Positions 45,298 through 53,632 are shown, counted from the stretch's first letter. The stretch is 64,000 nucleotides of DNA from Terrisporobacter glycolicus ATCC 14880 = DSM 1288 (GCF_036812735.1 NZ_CP117523.1:1488001-1552000); one strand, 5' to 3'. Numbers and translations are program-made. The notes: generated by a model from the sequence alone, not told the origin.

Positions 45298-45825
45298 ATG
45301 GCTAAAGTACGAAAAATGATTGGAAAAGCAGACTCACCATGTATTCTATCTCTTATGAGATTAATAGAAACACAAAGTAAAAACACAATTATAAAATGGT
45401 GCAATGAATATGCAAGGGAGCACATTCTACCTATTTATGAAAAATATTATCCAAAAGATTCTCGTTTAAAAAATGCACTAGATGCAATTAATGAATATAT
45501 GGAAGGAAACATAAAATTAACAGAAGCAAAGAAAATTATTAAGGAAGCTCAAATAGCAGCAAGAGAAGCAGAAGGAAATCCGGTAGCACAAGCCGCAGCT
45601 AGGGCAATTGGAGCAACAACAGCAACAATTAACACTGTAACAAGTTCTTTAGGGCTTGTATTTTACGGTAGTGCATCCATAGCATATTCAACTGTTGGTG
45701 TTAACGAAACACTTGATGTTTATGATGGAATTGCAGCAAGAGAGTGCAAAAACATGGAAGATGCTTTACGCAAAGTAGCTATAACAGATGAGTCGAATCC
45801 AGCAAAAATAAACTGGAGTTGCTAA
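45298..45825 (+). CDS. Imm-5-like putative immunity protein
   Basis: 175 residues, helical. The N-terminal half WCNEYAREHILPIYEKYYPK, SRLKNALDAINEYMEGNIKL, EAKKIIKEAQIAAREAEGN matches the Imm-5-like domain found in putative immunity proteins. The Ala-rich C-terminal part (AQAAARAIGATTATINTV) is also usual in this group. No toxin gene is adjacent, so it may be an orphan immunity or a domesticated protein. AAGGAG precedes the ATG. Confidence 0.75.
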   Translation: MAKVRKMIGKADSPCILSLMRLIETQSKNTIIKWCNEYAREHILPIYEKYYPKDSRLKNALDAINEYMEGNIKLTEAKKIIKEAQIAAREAEGNPVAQAAARAIGATTATINTVTSSLGLVFYGSASIAYSTVGVNETLDVYDGIAARECKNMEDALRKVAITDESNPAKINWSC

Positions 45826-45992
45826 AAATGACTTTTTAGCAAGAGGAAAAATTACCTTCTCATCAATTATGCCAATACACAAATGACATGTTATATATTT
45901 ATAAATAAATGAAATTTTTTCTACGCCTGACAATATAATATACAAAGAGTATATTTTTCAAAGATATATTCATAAAAAGTGAGGCGAAAAAA

Positions 45993-46208
45993 ATGAAATA
46001 TTGCAAAAGTTTAATCTTCACCTTAGTTATTAGTTTTCTAATGATAATAGGAACGAATACTGTGGTAGTACATGCAGCAGAGTCTAAACCTGGCGGCAAT
46101 AACTTTATTTTTTATTTCCCTTTATTAATTATATCTGCAATGGTTTTAGGAAGCATAGTTAGTTTGGTAGAAAGAAAAGTAAGCAAAATTAAGTCTAAGA
46201 CAAAGTAA
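45993..46208 (+). CDS. Small exported or membrane protein
   Basis: 71 residues. A cleavable-looking signal (MKYCKSLIFTLVISFLMIIG...VHAAE) is followed by one more hydrophobic helix (FPLLIISAMVLGSIVSL) and a basic tail. GAGGCG precedes the ATG. Function unknown; similar short two-helix proteins are common in clostridia. Confidence 0.7.
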   Translation: MKYCKSLIFTLVISFLMIIGTNTVVVHAAESKPGGNNFIFYFPLLIISAMVLGSIVSLVERKVSKIKSKTK

Positions 46209-46260
46209 AATATAAAAAACATTATCATAATAAGTTGGAGAGTTTGTAAAACTGCCGACT

Positions 46261-46294
46261 AAAAGGTCATATCAAAAAAGATATGACCTTTTAT
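46261..46294 (+). terminator. Intrinsic terminator
   Basis: Stem AAAAGGTCATATC / GATATGACCTTTT with an A6 loop. In the following 46295-46590 stretch I see only a possible 3' coding scrap (FEDNEQSYFAVAGRNKFSYI then stop, about 46398-46468). Confidence 0.85.
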
Positions 46295-46606
46295 AATGTT
46301 AAATAAGTTTAGCCTAAATATTTCTTAGCACCGTAATGAATCCTTCGAGAATACTATGACTTATTTTGAATTTTTTACCTTGGTAGAACTTTTAATTTTG
46401 AAGATAATGAACAAAGTTATTTCGCAGTAGCTGGAAGAAATAAATTTTCATATATAGAATTAATTTGAAGTGATAGAAAATGTATTTTAAGAGTATGTTT
46501 TTGAATTTGGTAGTTAAATATACACCACTTGTAGTAAATCAATATAAATTTATGAAGAGTTGAAATATACTTAATGTATAAATAAAATCTAAGGAGGTGC
46601 AAGTAT

Positions 46607-47041
46607 TTGAAGGTTGAAGTAAAAGTGTCGCAAGATGTAAAAGAGCCTTATGTAATTATACAAACAAATACTATTACAGCTGAAATACAAAAAATAATCT
46701 CTGCATTAGGGGAAGATGAAAGTATTATTACTGTAAATGACGGAGATAAGATTATAGTACTGCAAAAAGATGAAATCTATATGGCTCGTATTGAAGTGTC
46801 AGAAGTAATAGTACATTGCAAGGACAAAAAATATAAGTCTAAGAAAAGGTTATACGAAATAGGAGAGCAACTAGGTAGTGGATTTATACAAATTTCAAAA
46901 TCTGCATTTGTAAATCTAAAGAAAATTCAATGTGTTGAGCCATTTTTCAATGGTATGATGAGTTTAAAACTAAAAAATGGAACTTCTGAGTATATATCAA
47001 GAAAATATCTTCCTGCATTTAAGAAATATTTAGGAATTTGA
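46607..47041 (+). CDS. LytTR DNA-binding-domain regulator
   Basis: 144 residues, TTG start with AAGGAGGTG 7 nt upstream. The LytTR domain is at about 45-144 (DEIYMARIEVSEVIVHCKDK, GSGFIQISKSAFVNLKKIQC, YISRKYLPAFKKYLG). There is no receiver domain, as usual for the stand-alone LytTR proteins paired with a DUF3021 membrane protein, which follows 13 bp later. In such pairs the membrane protein holds the regulator inactive. Confidence 0.93.
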   Translation: MKVEVKVSQDVKEPYVIIQTNTITAEIQKIISALGEDESIITVNDGDKIIVLQKDEIYMARIEVSEVIVHCKDKKYKSKKRLYEIGEQLGSGFIQISKSAFVNLKKIQCVEPFFNGMMSLKLKNGTSEYISRKYLPAFKKYLGI

Positions 47042-47054
47042 GAGGAGTACGAAT

Positions 47055-47492
47055 ATGAAAAATACAATAAGTATAAAAAAGATAGTATGTAATATTATAT
47101 GTGGAATCGCTCTTGGATGTAGCGTATTTACACTTTTAGGAATAATCCTTGCTTTTATAGATAATAAATATTTAATAATGACGAGTGAAGAATTTATAAT
47201 AAATGCTATGTGTTCGATTGTTTCAGGAGTAGGATTTTATCTGCCATCCATTGTATATGAAAATGATAAAATTTCAAAGGGGCTTCAAGTATTGGTTCAT
47301 ATGGGAGTAGGATTAACTGTTTATTTAGTATGTGCATTTTATGCAGGGTGGATTCCAGTAGAAAGAGGAATACTGGTAGTTATTACCTCAATCATTATAA
47401 TGATAATTATATCATTTATCATTTGGTTTGTTTTTTATATTTACAATAAGAACGAAGCTAAAAAAATAAATGCAAAGCTACAAGAGAAGTAA
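47055..47492 (+). CDS. DUF3021 membrane protein
   Basis: 145 residues, four transmembrane helices (about 13-32, 45-65, 74-95, 105-130) and a basic cytoplasmic tail, as in DUF3021. It is the usual second gene of LytTR-DUF3021 operons and most likely modulates the regulator. GAGGAG precedes the ATG. Confidence 0.9.
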   Translation: MKNTISIKKIVCNIICGIALGCSVFTLLGIILAFIDNKYLIMTSEEFIINAMCSIVSGVGFYLPSIVYENDKISKGLQVLVHMGVGLTVYLVCAFYAGWIPVERGILVVITSIIIMIIISFIIWFVFYIYNKNEAKKINAKLQEK

Positions 47493-47537
47493 AAGAATAA
47501 AATAAAACGAATTTGATCTATTTAGAGTAAGCACTGT

Positions 47538-47570
47538 AACCGTATCATGAGTAAGCGATACGGTTTTTTA
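47538..47570 (+). terminator. GTATCAC-family terminator repeat, copy 6
   Basis: Stem AACCGTATC / GATACGGTT, loop ATGAGTAAGC, T6; ends the LytTR-DUF3021 operon. Confidence 0.88.
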
Positions 47571-47616
47571 TATTATATCAGTATGAAACCATTAGTTAAC
47601 AAAATTTAACTACACA

Positions 47617-47760
47617 ATGATTGATAACTTATCAATAAAAGCATATCCAGATATAGAAAACCTTGTGATATTAAGAGATATATTTGATGTTACTTTAGAT
47701 GATCCAATAATTAATGATAATATTATAAGATGCAAAAATAAATGTAGCAAATTGCATTAA
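47617..47760 (+). pseudogene. Remnant of an XRE-type regulator
   Basis: The frame reads MIDNLSIKAYPDIENLVILR then DIFDVTLDDPIINDN. The YPDIENL..L.DIFDV.LD pattern is the last helix region of XRE/Cro HTH domains. The recognition helix and first helices are missing, and the ATG has no ribosome site. Confidence 0.6.
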
Positions 47761-47773
47761 TATGTCATATGTT

Positions 47774-47805
47774 ATATTAATGACTAGGATATCCTAGTTA
47801 TTAAT
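47774..47805 (+). promoter_or_regulatory. 32-bp palindrome before the Ser-rich gene
   Basis: Centred on the perfect 16-bp palindrome ACTAGGATATCCTAGT (47783-47798), extended by TATTAAT/ATTAATA arms with one mismatch, 8 bp before GAGGAG. CATATGTTA at 47766-47774 fits the SigE/SigK -10 consensus CATA-N3-TA. A decayed copy of the same 80 bp lies at 54767-54845. Confidence 0.55.
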
Positions 47806-47826
47806 ATATGATTGAGGAGTGATATA

Positions 47827-48018
47827 ATGGATTCTTTAAAAAATCAATCAGATAGAGGTCATGAATATTACAATAAAAAAGGAAGAAGAAGAACGAGTGT
47901 CTCTGTTAGTGGATCTAGTGTATCAGGAAGTGGATCCAGCGTATCAGGAAGTGGCTCAAGTGCATCACAAAGTGCTTCAAGTGCAAGTGATTCATATAGC
48001 AGACCATATAGTGAGTAA
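47827..48018 (+). CDS. Ser-Gly-repeat small protein, possible kinase substrate
   Basis: 63 residues from ATG 47827 (GAGGAG 8 nt before; TTG 47812 lies upstream of that site). A charged N-terminus with a basic patch (KKGRRRTSVSVSG) is followed by repeats VSGSGSS and SASQSASSASDSYSRPYSE; about 24 of the residues are serine. It sits 43 bp before a Hanks-type kinase gene and shares its transcript. Low-complexity Ser/Arg proteins of this kind, such as CotG, are phosphorylated in spore coats, so a substrate role is attractive but inferred. Confidence 0.65.
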   Translation: MDSLKNQSDRGHEYYNKKGRRRTSVSVSGSSVSGSGSSVSGSGSSASQSASSASDSYSRPYSE

Positions 48019-48061
48019 TTTATAAGTAGTATGAGAAAATACCACACTAGGAGGTGATAGT

Positions 48062-48784
48062 ATAGACAAATATTATACACCTGGTGAAAAAATAAAAGAT
48101 TATACTATTATAAAAATAATAGGTGAAGGTAGATATGGAATAACATATCTTTGTGAAAAAAATACAAATGAGAAATATGTAATAAAACAATTGAAAAAAG
48201 ACATGATGAAAAAAAGTAAAGAAAAATTATTTTATGAAGAGGAAATAATGAAGTCTTTAGATGATAAAAAGTTTCCTAACTTTATAGATAAATTTGATTA
48301 TGATGACACAAAATTCTATGTTATTGAATTCATAGAAGGAAAAGATTTTTATGAGTTATTGTCCTTTGATGAATATGAATTTACTAAGAATGAAATATAT
48401 GATATTGCAGAAAAAATTTTAAAAATCATAATTACCTTACAAGAAAAAAAAATTGTTCATAGAGATATTAGAATTTCCAATGTAATAATGAACGAAAAAA
48501 AAGATTTAGTACTAATTGATTTTGGATTAGCTAGATATATTGACAAGGATAAATATAAAAAAGAAATAGATTATTGGTATATGGCAGACTTTCTGATACA
48601 CCTATATTATTCATCTTATGATGATGAAAAATTAAAATTAGAAGATAAGCCATGGTATGAAGAATTGGATTTGAAAAATGATGAATTAATTTTCTTAAAG
48701 AGATTAATGGGAATGGAAAAATCATATGAAAATACAGATGAAATAATGAGAGATCTTTTTATAATTAAAAATTCAAATATCTAG
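48062..48784 (+). CDS. Hanks-type Ser/Thr protein kinase with ATA start
   Basis: 240 residues, kinase domain only. Counting from ATA 48062: Gly loop GEGRYG at 21-26, ATP-anchoring Lys42 in YVIKQL, catalytic loop HRDIRISN (His133, Asp135, Asn140) and DFG at 153-155. All key residues are present, although the loop has Arg where Lys is usual. It has no membrane helix. The perfect ribosome site AGGAGGTGAT lies 7 nt before ATA. No ATG, GTG or TTG start exists upstream of the Gly loop, so an ATA start or a recent ATG-to-ATA mutation is implied. A start at TTG 48191 would remove the Gly loop and Lys42. Confidence 0.8.
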   Translation: MDKYYTPGEKIKDYTIIKIIGEGRYGITYLCEKNTNEKYVIKQLKKDMMKKSKEKLFYEEEIMKSLDDKKFPNFIDKFDYDDTKFYVIEFIEGKDFYELLSFDEYEFTKNEIYDIAEKILKIIITLQEKKIVHRDIRISNVIMNEKKDLVLIDFGLARYIDKDKYKKEIDYWYMADFLIHLYYSSYDDEKLKLEDKPWYEELDLKNDELIFLKRLMGMEKSYENTDEIMRDLFIIKNSNI

Positions 48785-48794
48785 ATAGAAGGAT

Positions 48795-48836
48795 AAACCA
48801 TATAGCTTTAAAATTTAAAGTTATATGGTTTATTAA
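48795..48836 (+). terminator. Hairpin between the kinase and the next gene
   Basis: A 16-bp stem AAACCATATAGCTTTA / TAAAGTTATATGGTTT (one G-U pair) with a 5-nt loop. The next gene's ribosome site is only 20 bp further, so it must be read through or use a promoter inside the hairpin. Confidence 0.75.
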
Positions 48837-48866
48837 TAATAATTTATATTAAGGAGGCGCTTTGTT

Positions 48867-49436
48867 ATAAAAAATGTTGTTAAAATAGTAAAGGTATATG
48901 AGGATACATTTAGAGTAAACAAGTACTCCAAAAAGCCATTTAGAGTGATTGGATTAATTGATGTAGACATGGAATTTTACTATGGAATAGAAAGAGTTAC
49001 CTTAGCTTTTTACAGATCTTCAGGTACAAATAATAACAAGATTAAAGGCTTATGGTATCCTATTGTAGGTATAAAAACTAAAGAAGGAGGATTTACGGAA
49101 TTTAGTGAGTATATAAATTATGTTCTTTCAAGTACTACATTAGATGCCACAGCAGTAAAAGGCTGGCTTGCAAAATCAATATTCTTTGGAAAACAAGATG
49201 AAAATTGGAAGACACCAGGTTTTTCAAATACCAAACATTACGAATCGCTTTACTATATAGGAAAGACATTGCAACGTCTTTATAATGAGAAAAATTATAA
49301 ACTAATGAAAAGCTTAAGTGCTATGGAAGTTAACAGAGTTTTAGCACTAAGAGAAAAATATTATGGAAACAATCATACACAAAGGGAAAATTTCGAGAGA
49401 TTTATTGAGGATATATTTTTAGAATTCAAATATTAG
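48867..49436 (+). CDS. Conserved hypothetical protein, probable ATA start
   Basis: 189 residues when read from ATA 48867 (N-terminus IKNVVKIVKVYEDTFRVNKY). AAGGAGG lies 9 nt upstream, and the sequence before GTG 48945 is clearly protein-like. The nearest usual in-frame start (GTG 48945) has no ribosome site. The rest, GLIDVDMEFYYGIERVTLAF ... GFTEFSEYINYVLSSTTLDA, is soluble alpha/beta with no family I can name. It is the second gene in a row with this start problem. Confidence 0.7.
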   Translation: MKNVVKIVKVYEDTFRVNKYSKKPFRVIGLIDVDMEFYYGIERVTLAFYRSSGTNNNKIKGLWYPIVGIKTKEGGFTEFSEYINYVLSSTTLDATAVKGWLAKSIFFGKQDENWKTPGFSNTKHYESLYYIGKTLQRLYNEKNYKLMKSLSAMEVNRVLALREKYYGNNHTQRENFERFIEDIFLEFKY

Positions 49437-49503
49437 AAATATATAGGATATAATATATGAAGTTATATAAAAGTAATGAAGTATGTAGCTTGCAATGATT
49501 ATG

Positions 49504-49540
49504 GTATGTATTGATGTAAAAGTTAATACATACTTTTTTA
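49504..49540 (+). terminator. Terminator, dispersed type B copy 2
   Basis: Stem GTATGTATT / AATACATAC with loop GATGTAAAAGTT and T6; nearly the same as 29085-29123. Confidence 0.85.
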
Positions 49541-49677
49541 TTTGAAAAAATCAGTTGAATAATTGAGTAAGATTATATGAAAAATGCATTGACAAAGAGC
49601 GTGTAGTTAAATATAACGAGTTTTTATATCTACATTTACAGATGATAATAAGATTTAAATAGGAATTAGGTGATAAA

Positions 49678-49998
49678 ATGAATTATAAAATTATAGATAA
49701 AACAAACAAAAAATATATAGAAGTAAAACAGTCAATTACCTGTGAGTCTGATGTATTAGATATTATTGATATATGTATTTCAAATGATATTAGGTTATTA
49801 CTTAAGTTAGGCCTAGCAGGTATAGCTTTACAAAAATTTATTAATTATAATATAAAAGTTTCAGGCATAATTGAAGACAAGAAGAAAATTGATGGAAGGT
49901 TTGGAGAGTTAATATATGAATTAAACAGATCAAATAATTTTAGAGTTTTTAGTGACACTGAAGATGCTGAGAAATGGATTTTAAATATTAAGTATTAA
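49678..49998 (+). CDS. DUF4180 protein
   Basis: 106 residues, a STAS-like alpha/beta fold. The pattern VLDIIDICISNDIRLLL, GLAGIALQKFINYNIKVSGI and FRVFSDTEDAEKWIL matches DUF4180 over its full length. Function unknown. TTAGGTG precedes the ATG. Confidence 0.88.
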   Translation: MNYKIIDKTNKKYIEVKQSITCESDVLDIIDICISNDIRLLLKLGLAGIALQKFINYNIKVSGIIEDKKKIDGRFGELIYELNRSNNFRVFSDTEDAEKWILNIKY

Positions 49999-50095
49999 TA
50001 AGAATATGTATATAAATTTGAAAGCATGTCTACAATCTAGAGGTACTAAAATTTTCTCTATTCATAGATTACGCTAAGCACTTATACATTATTAG

Positions 50096-50129
50096 AAATT
50101 CTGGATATCGGATTATCCAGAATTTTTTT
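50096..50129 (+). terminator. Intrinsic terminator
   Basis: A perfect 12-bp stem AAATTCTGGATA / TATCCAGAATTT with a 6-nt loop and T7. It lies about 100 bp after the DUF4180 stop; the sequence between resembles 1760-1830. Confidence 0.9.
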
Positions 50130-50242
50130 GTTAAAAAGAAATATAAATTATTTGTAGAACTTTTTATAACGATTTATATCTTATAATGAGAACACTCTTT
50201 CTAATATCCAATATTATAGTAGTAGAAAGGGGTTGATTAGAA

Positions 50243-50566
50243 GTGTATTCAGAAAAAAATAATAAGGATAGAAATGGACAGAATTTACATGATGAATGTA
50301 GAAGGTTAATGAATTATCACACTTTATTTACAATGAGAGATGGAAGTGTATTTGATGGGATTATTGAAAGTGTAGATTCAAATGGTGTTACTGTTTTAGT
50401 TGGTGAGGATGTAATGGAGGAAGAACTTGAAAATCCATGTAGTCAACAACGACAATTTGGTAGACCTAGAAGATTTAGACGTTTTAGACGTAGAGTTTTT
50501 CCGTTTACTACTTTACTAGCACTATCATTATTGCCATATCCATATTATCCATTTTTTCCATATTAA
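50243..50566 (+). CDS. Lsm-like-domain protein with aromatic tail
   Basis: 107 residues, GTG start with AAAGGGG upstream. Residues about 25-60 (YHTLFTMRDGSVFDGIIESV, DSNGVTVLVGEDV) look like an Lsm/SH3-like small barrel. Then come an Arg-rich segment (RPRRFRRFRRRVFPF) and an end rich in Pro and Tyr (LLPYPYYPFFPY). Aromatic and Pro-rich tails are typical for spore-coat-type proteins, so a coat role is possible. TATATCTTA, the same -10-like word as before the Cys-rich genes, occurs at 50175-50183. Confidence 0.7.
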   Translation: MYSEKNNKDRNGQNLHDECRRLMNYHTLFTMRDGSVFDGIIESVDSNGVTVLVGEDVMEEELENPCSQQRQFGRPRRFRRFRRRVFPFTTLLALSLLPYPYYPFFPY

Positions 50567-50653
50567 ACAAAGTATTATATAAATATATTATAGAATTTTT
50601 ATGAAAAATTATTAAAACAGAAAACTGGGTTAAATACTAAATACTAAACATAT

Positions 50654-50687
50654 AAAAACCGTATTACGAATAAGCGATACGGTTTTT
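50654..50687. terminator. GTATCAC-family terminator repeat, copy 7
   Basis: Stem AAAAACCGTATT / GATACGGTTTTT; A/T-rich on both flanks, so it can serve the Lsm-like gene (+) and the convergent dehydrogenase gene (-). Confidence 0.88.
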
Positions 50688-50706
50688 ACTATATTTTAAT
50701 ATATAT

Positions 50707-51807
50707 CTATTTTTGAACGATATGGATAATTTTATCATCACTTATACCAGGATTTCCTCGTCCATCCCTATTACTTGTTGTAATATAAATTGACCCATCT
50801 TTTCCTTGAATTACTTCACGTAAACGTCCGTATTCATTTTTAAGCCATGATTCTACACTTTCCACTACACTTCCATTTTCATTTAAGGAGATAGAAAGGA
50901 GTTGTTGTCCACGAAGTGTAGCAACCAATAATTTATCTTGCCAAGGGCCTTGGCTTGCAAAGGTAATACCAGATGGTGCCCATGTATCTTCACCACTGTG
51001 TATTAAGGGGTTTTGTACCGTAACTTCTGTAGATTCTTCATCTCCTTGAACAAGAGGCCATCCATAATTGCTTCCTGGATGTATGATATTTATTTCATCA
51101 TGTGCTGATTGTCCATGTTCTGATGAATATAGTATATTTTTTGAATTCCATGCTAAACCTTGTGGGTTCCTATGACCAAAGCTATAAATCGGTGAATTAG
51201 TAAATGGATTATCTTTAGGTATACTACCATTTAATTCTATTCGAAGTATTTTACCAGCAGTACTTGAAAGATTTTGAGATAATGAAGGGTTGCCCGCATC
51301 TCCTGTTGTTATATATAACTTCTTATCTGGGCCTACTTTTATCCTGCCTCCATTATGTATTTGTCCTCCGGGAATTTTATCTATAAGAATCTTGTCAGTG
51401 TATGCCTTGTTATTGTTTTCAATTAATCTAATAACACGGTTATAGATTCTATTACTTTCTGAGTATGAATGCATAACATAGAAATAATGATTTTGTGAAA
51501 AATCAGGATCTAAAGCAATCCCCATTAGGCCACCCTCTCCTTGGCCTATAAATGGAGGTGTAAATATAATAAGTGGTTGGGGGATTAGCATACCATTTGC
51601 AATAACTCTAATTGACCCAGGCCTCTCTGTAAAATAGATGTTGCCCTTGTCGCTTACATCCATAGCCCAAGGAACATTTAAATTTTCAGCAACAACTTCA
51701 ACATTATAAGGGGATTGTCTTGATTTAATTGGCTTTATTTTTAGGCTCTTCCTGTTTGGCTTATGAAATATGGTTTTATGATAAATATTAGAAATTATTT
51801 TTTTCAT
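50707..51807 (-). CDS. PQQ-dependent sugar dehydrogenase-like beta-propeller
   Basis: 366 residues, glucose/sorbosone dehydrogenase (GSDH) family six-bladed propeller. Motifs include LNVPWAMDVSDKGNIYFTER, GEGGLMGIALDPDF, the catalytic-His region IHNGGRIKVGPDKKLYITTG, SFGHRNPQGLAW and EHGQSAHDEINI. PQQ synthesis genes are absent here, so the cofactor and activity are uncertain. There is no clear signal peptide despite the usual export of the family. Start ATG 51807 follows GGAGG; a TTG further up overlaps that site. Confidence 0.9.
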   Translation of the reverse strand: MKKIISNIYHKTIFHKPNRKSLKIKPIKSRQSPYNVEVVAENLNVPWAMDVSDKGNIYFTERPGSIRVIANGMLIPQPLIIFTPPFIGQGEGGLMGIALDPDFSQNHYFYVMHSYSESNRIYNRVIRLIENNNKAYTDKILIDKIPGGQIHNGGRIKVGPDKKLYITTGDAGNPSLSQNLSSTAGKILRIELNGSIPKDNPFTNSPIYSFGHRNPQGLAWNSKNILYSSEHGQSAHDEINIIHPGSNYGWPLVQGDEESTEVTVQNPLIHSGEDTWAPSGITFASQGPWQDKLLVATLRGQQLLSISLNENGSVVESVESWLKNEYGRLREVIQGKDGSIYITTSNRDGRGNPGISDDKIIHIVQK

Positions 51808-52196
51808 ATTTTTATCCTCCAAATTTAAATAAACAATTTAATTACAAATAGAAGCTTTTAATTGAAAACACTATTCATATATAATATTATTCGTTTAAAA
51901 ATATAAAGATACTACTTTAATCTTATTAATAAATTCTAAATAATCATTTTAAAATAAGTAACTGAACAAAAAATAGTTATTAGTTGAGTATATATTCAAT
52001 TGCAGATTCATAACATGATAATTTACAAAAAAATATAATGGTGCTAAAATAGCAATAAACGAATTAGTTATAACTGAGAGTTTTAGAAAGTTAAAGTAAA
52101 TCAAAGAGACTTAAACTAATCTATATATAAATAGATAGGTTTACGCCTACATAGATTACTTATAGAAAAGAACTTTCAAGTTGTTTTTATTATCAA

Positions 52197-52750
52197 GTGT
52201 AGCAAGAAAAACATTTTTGCATCAGTTTGATACAAATTTTTAAATTTGGAAATAACCCAATATTCATTTTTATATTCAAAGATGAAGGTGTAATTGGTTC
52301 GTATTCTGTATATAAAAAACAGAAATTTTATCATTAGGCTCCCAAGTCGCTAGTGTTACTTTTTTCATATCATCTACTTTTTTTGCGTAATTTTTCTAAT
52401 AATATGTCAATTGATATTCTTGATTTTGTCAATTCCTTATAAAGAATTTCACTATTTTTAACAATCATAATTGGTGAATGATTAATAAATTTTCTAATCC
52501 AAGTCTTTAATCAGACAAAGGATGAGCAATAATAGCACGAAGTATCCAGCCAATGGTACTAAGTGTTTCCTGACTATGTAGAAAGTCCATATAAAATATC
52601 TACTTTGTCTAAGTAATTTAATAATTTTCTAAGGAGTAATAATTGAATTAGATTTCAATGGAGCACTACTAATAGTTGCAATAAGGGAGTTCTTATTATG
52701 ATTTTTAATAAACTTGCAACAATAGCAAAAACAAAAAACTTAATAATTCG
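52197..52750 (-). pseudogene. Decayed DUF421 (YetF-type) membrane protein gene
   Basis: Read on the minus strand in shifting frames: TIGWILRAIIAHPLSD, LGLENLLIIHSPIMIVKNSE, ILYKELTKSRISIDILLEKL, KKVDDMKKVTLATWEPNDKI and EPITPSSLNIKMN. These are the hallmark C-terminal segments of DUF421/YetF proteins. Several frameshifts and stops separate them, and the transmembrane N-terminus is only faintly visible. The 51823-52190 stretch before it shows nothing I can support. Confidence 0.75.
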
Positions 52751-53007
52751 TCACCTAAAAGCATAAAAAGTAGCTTTAACCAGAGAACATTGTTTGTAAC
52801 TGGATAATCCTGTGTTCTTTTGATTTTCTACTATAATGTTTATCTTCGCATATATGAGACGTAAGGTTAGAATAATACAATCTAGGGTGTAGGATACATA
52901 GATTATACAGCATGCAATGGGAGAATGAAAATTACTCATATTTTGTAACATTATGTAACCATCATTAATATTATATATGTATATAGTAAAAAGTTTGGTG
53001 ATTTGCT

Positions 53008-53565
53008 ATGTTAAAAAGAGATGATAAATGTAATAGAAAAAAGCTTTTAATTAAAGAATTAATAAATGATTGGGATGAACTTAATATATCCTTTAAAGCA
53101 TTAATTATTATTGGAATGATTTTATTTATAGTAGTAATATTCACAGCAATCTATAGTGATGGAGTAGATGAAGTGCGAAATTCATTTGAAGTTGTTTTTA
53201 GGTCAACACTAGCATCTGTATTTGGATTTTTATTAAGTTCTAATATAAAAGCAAATAGCAGTAAAAGAAATAATGAAATAGAAAAAATAAAATCAAAGAT
53301 ATTAAGTGTACAAAAAGAATTGGACTCATTGGATGATACTATGGAATTAAGTGATAATGAGTGTAAATTAGAGGAATTATACACTTATAAAGATATCAAC
53401 TTGGTTCAAATAATTATAGCATTATCAATTTGTATAATATGTATAGCTATAATATGTATATTAATAATTACAAATAATTTAGACAATTTGCCAGCAGTTT
53501 CTCAAATTAGAGATTTAATGTGTAGCTCCATTGGTTTTTTAATTGGTGAGTCTAAAAAGAAATAG
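53008..53565 (+). CDS. Membrane protein of unknown function
   Basis: 185 residues. Helices at about 30-50 and 130-155, weaker hydrophobic stretches at about 65-80 and 170-180, and a central charged coil (SSKRNNEIEKIKSKILSVQK, ELDSLDD). The cytoplasmic N-terminus is basic. No family is recognised. The site upstream is weak (TTTGGTG). Confidence 0.7.
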   Translation: MLKRDDKCNRKKLLIKELINDWDELNISFKALIIIGMILFIVVIFTAIYSDGVDEVRNSFEVVFRSTLASVFGFLLSSNIKANSSKRNNEIEKIKSKILSVQKELDSLDDTMELSDNECKLEELYTYKDINLVQIIIALSICIICIAIICILIITNNLDNLPAVSQIRDLMCSSIGFLIGESKKK

Positions 53566-53577
53566 ATAGTTATAAAA

Positions 53578-53632
53578 AATGAAGTTAACAGTTAAATAAG
53601 TAAATTTATTATAACTGTTGGCTTCATTTTTA
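53578..53632 (+). terminator. Intrinsic terminator
   Basis: A 17-bp stem AATGAAGTTAACAGTTA / TAACTGTTGGCTTCATT with two G-U pairs, then T5. Confidence 0.8.

Noticed and set aside
52751-52951. 66-codon minus-strand frame upstream of the DUF421 remnant
   Set aside because: No ribosome site or recognisable protein pattern. It may contain further scraps of the decayed gene but cannot be supported.
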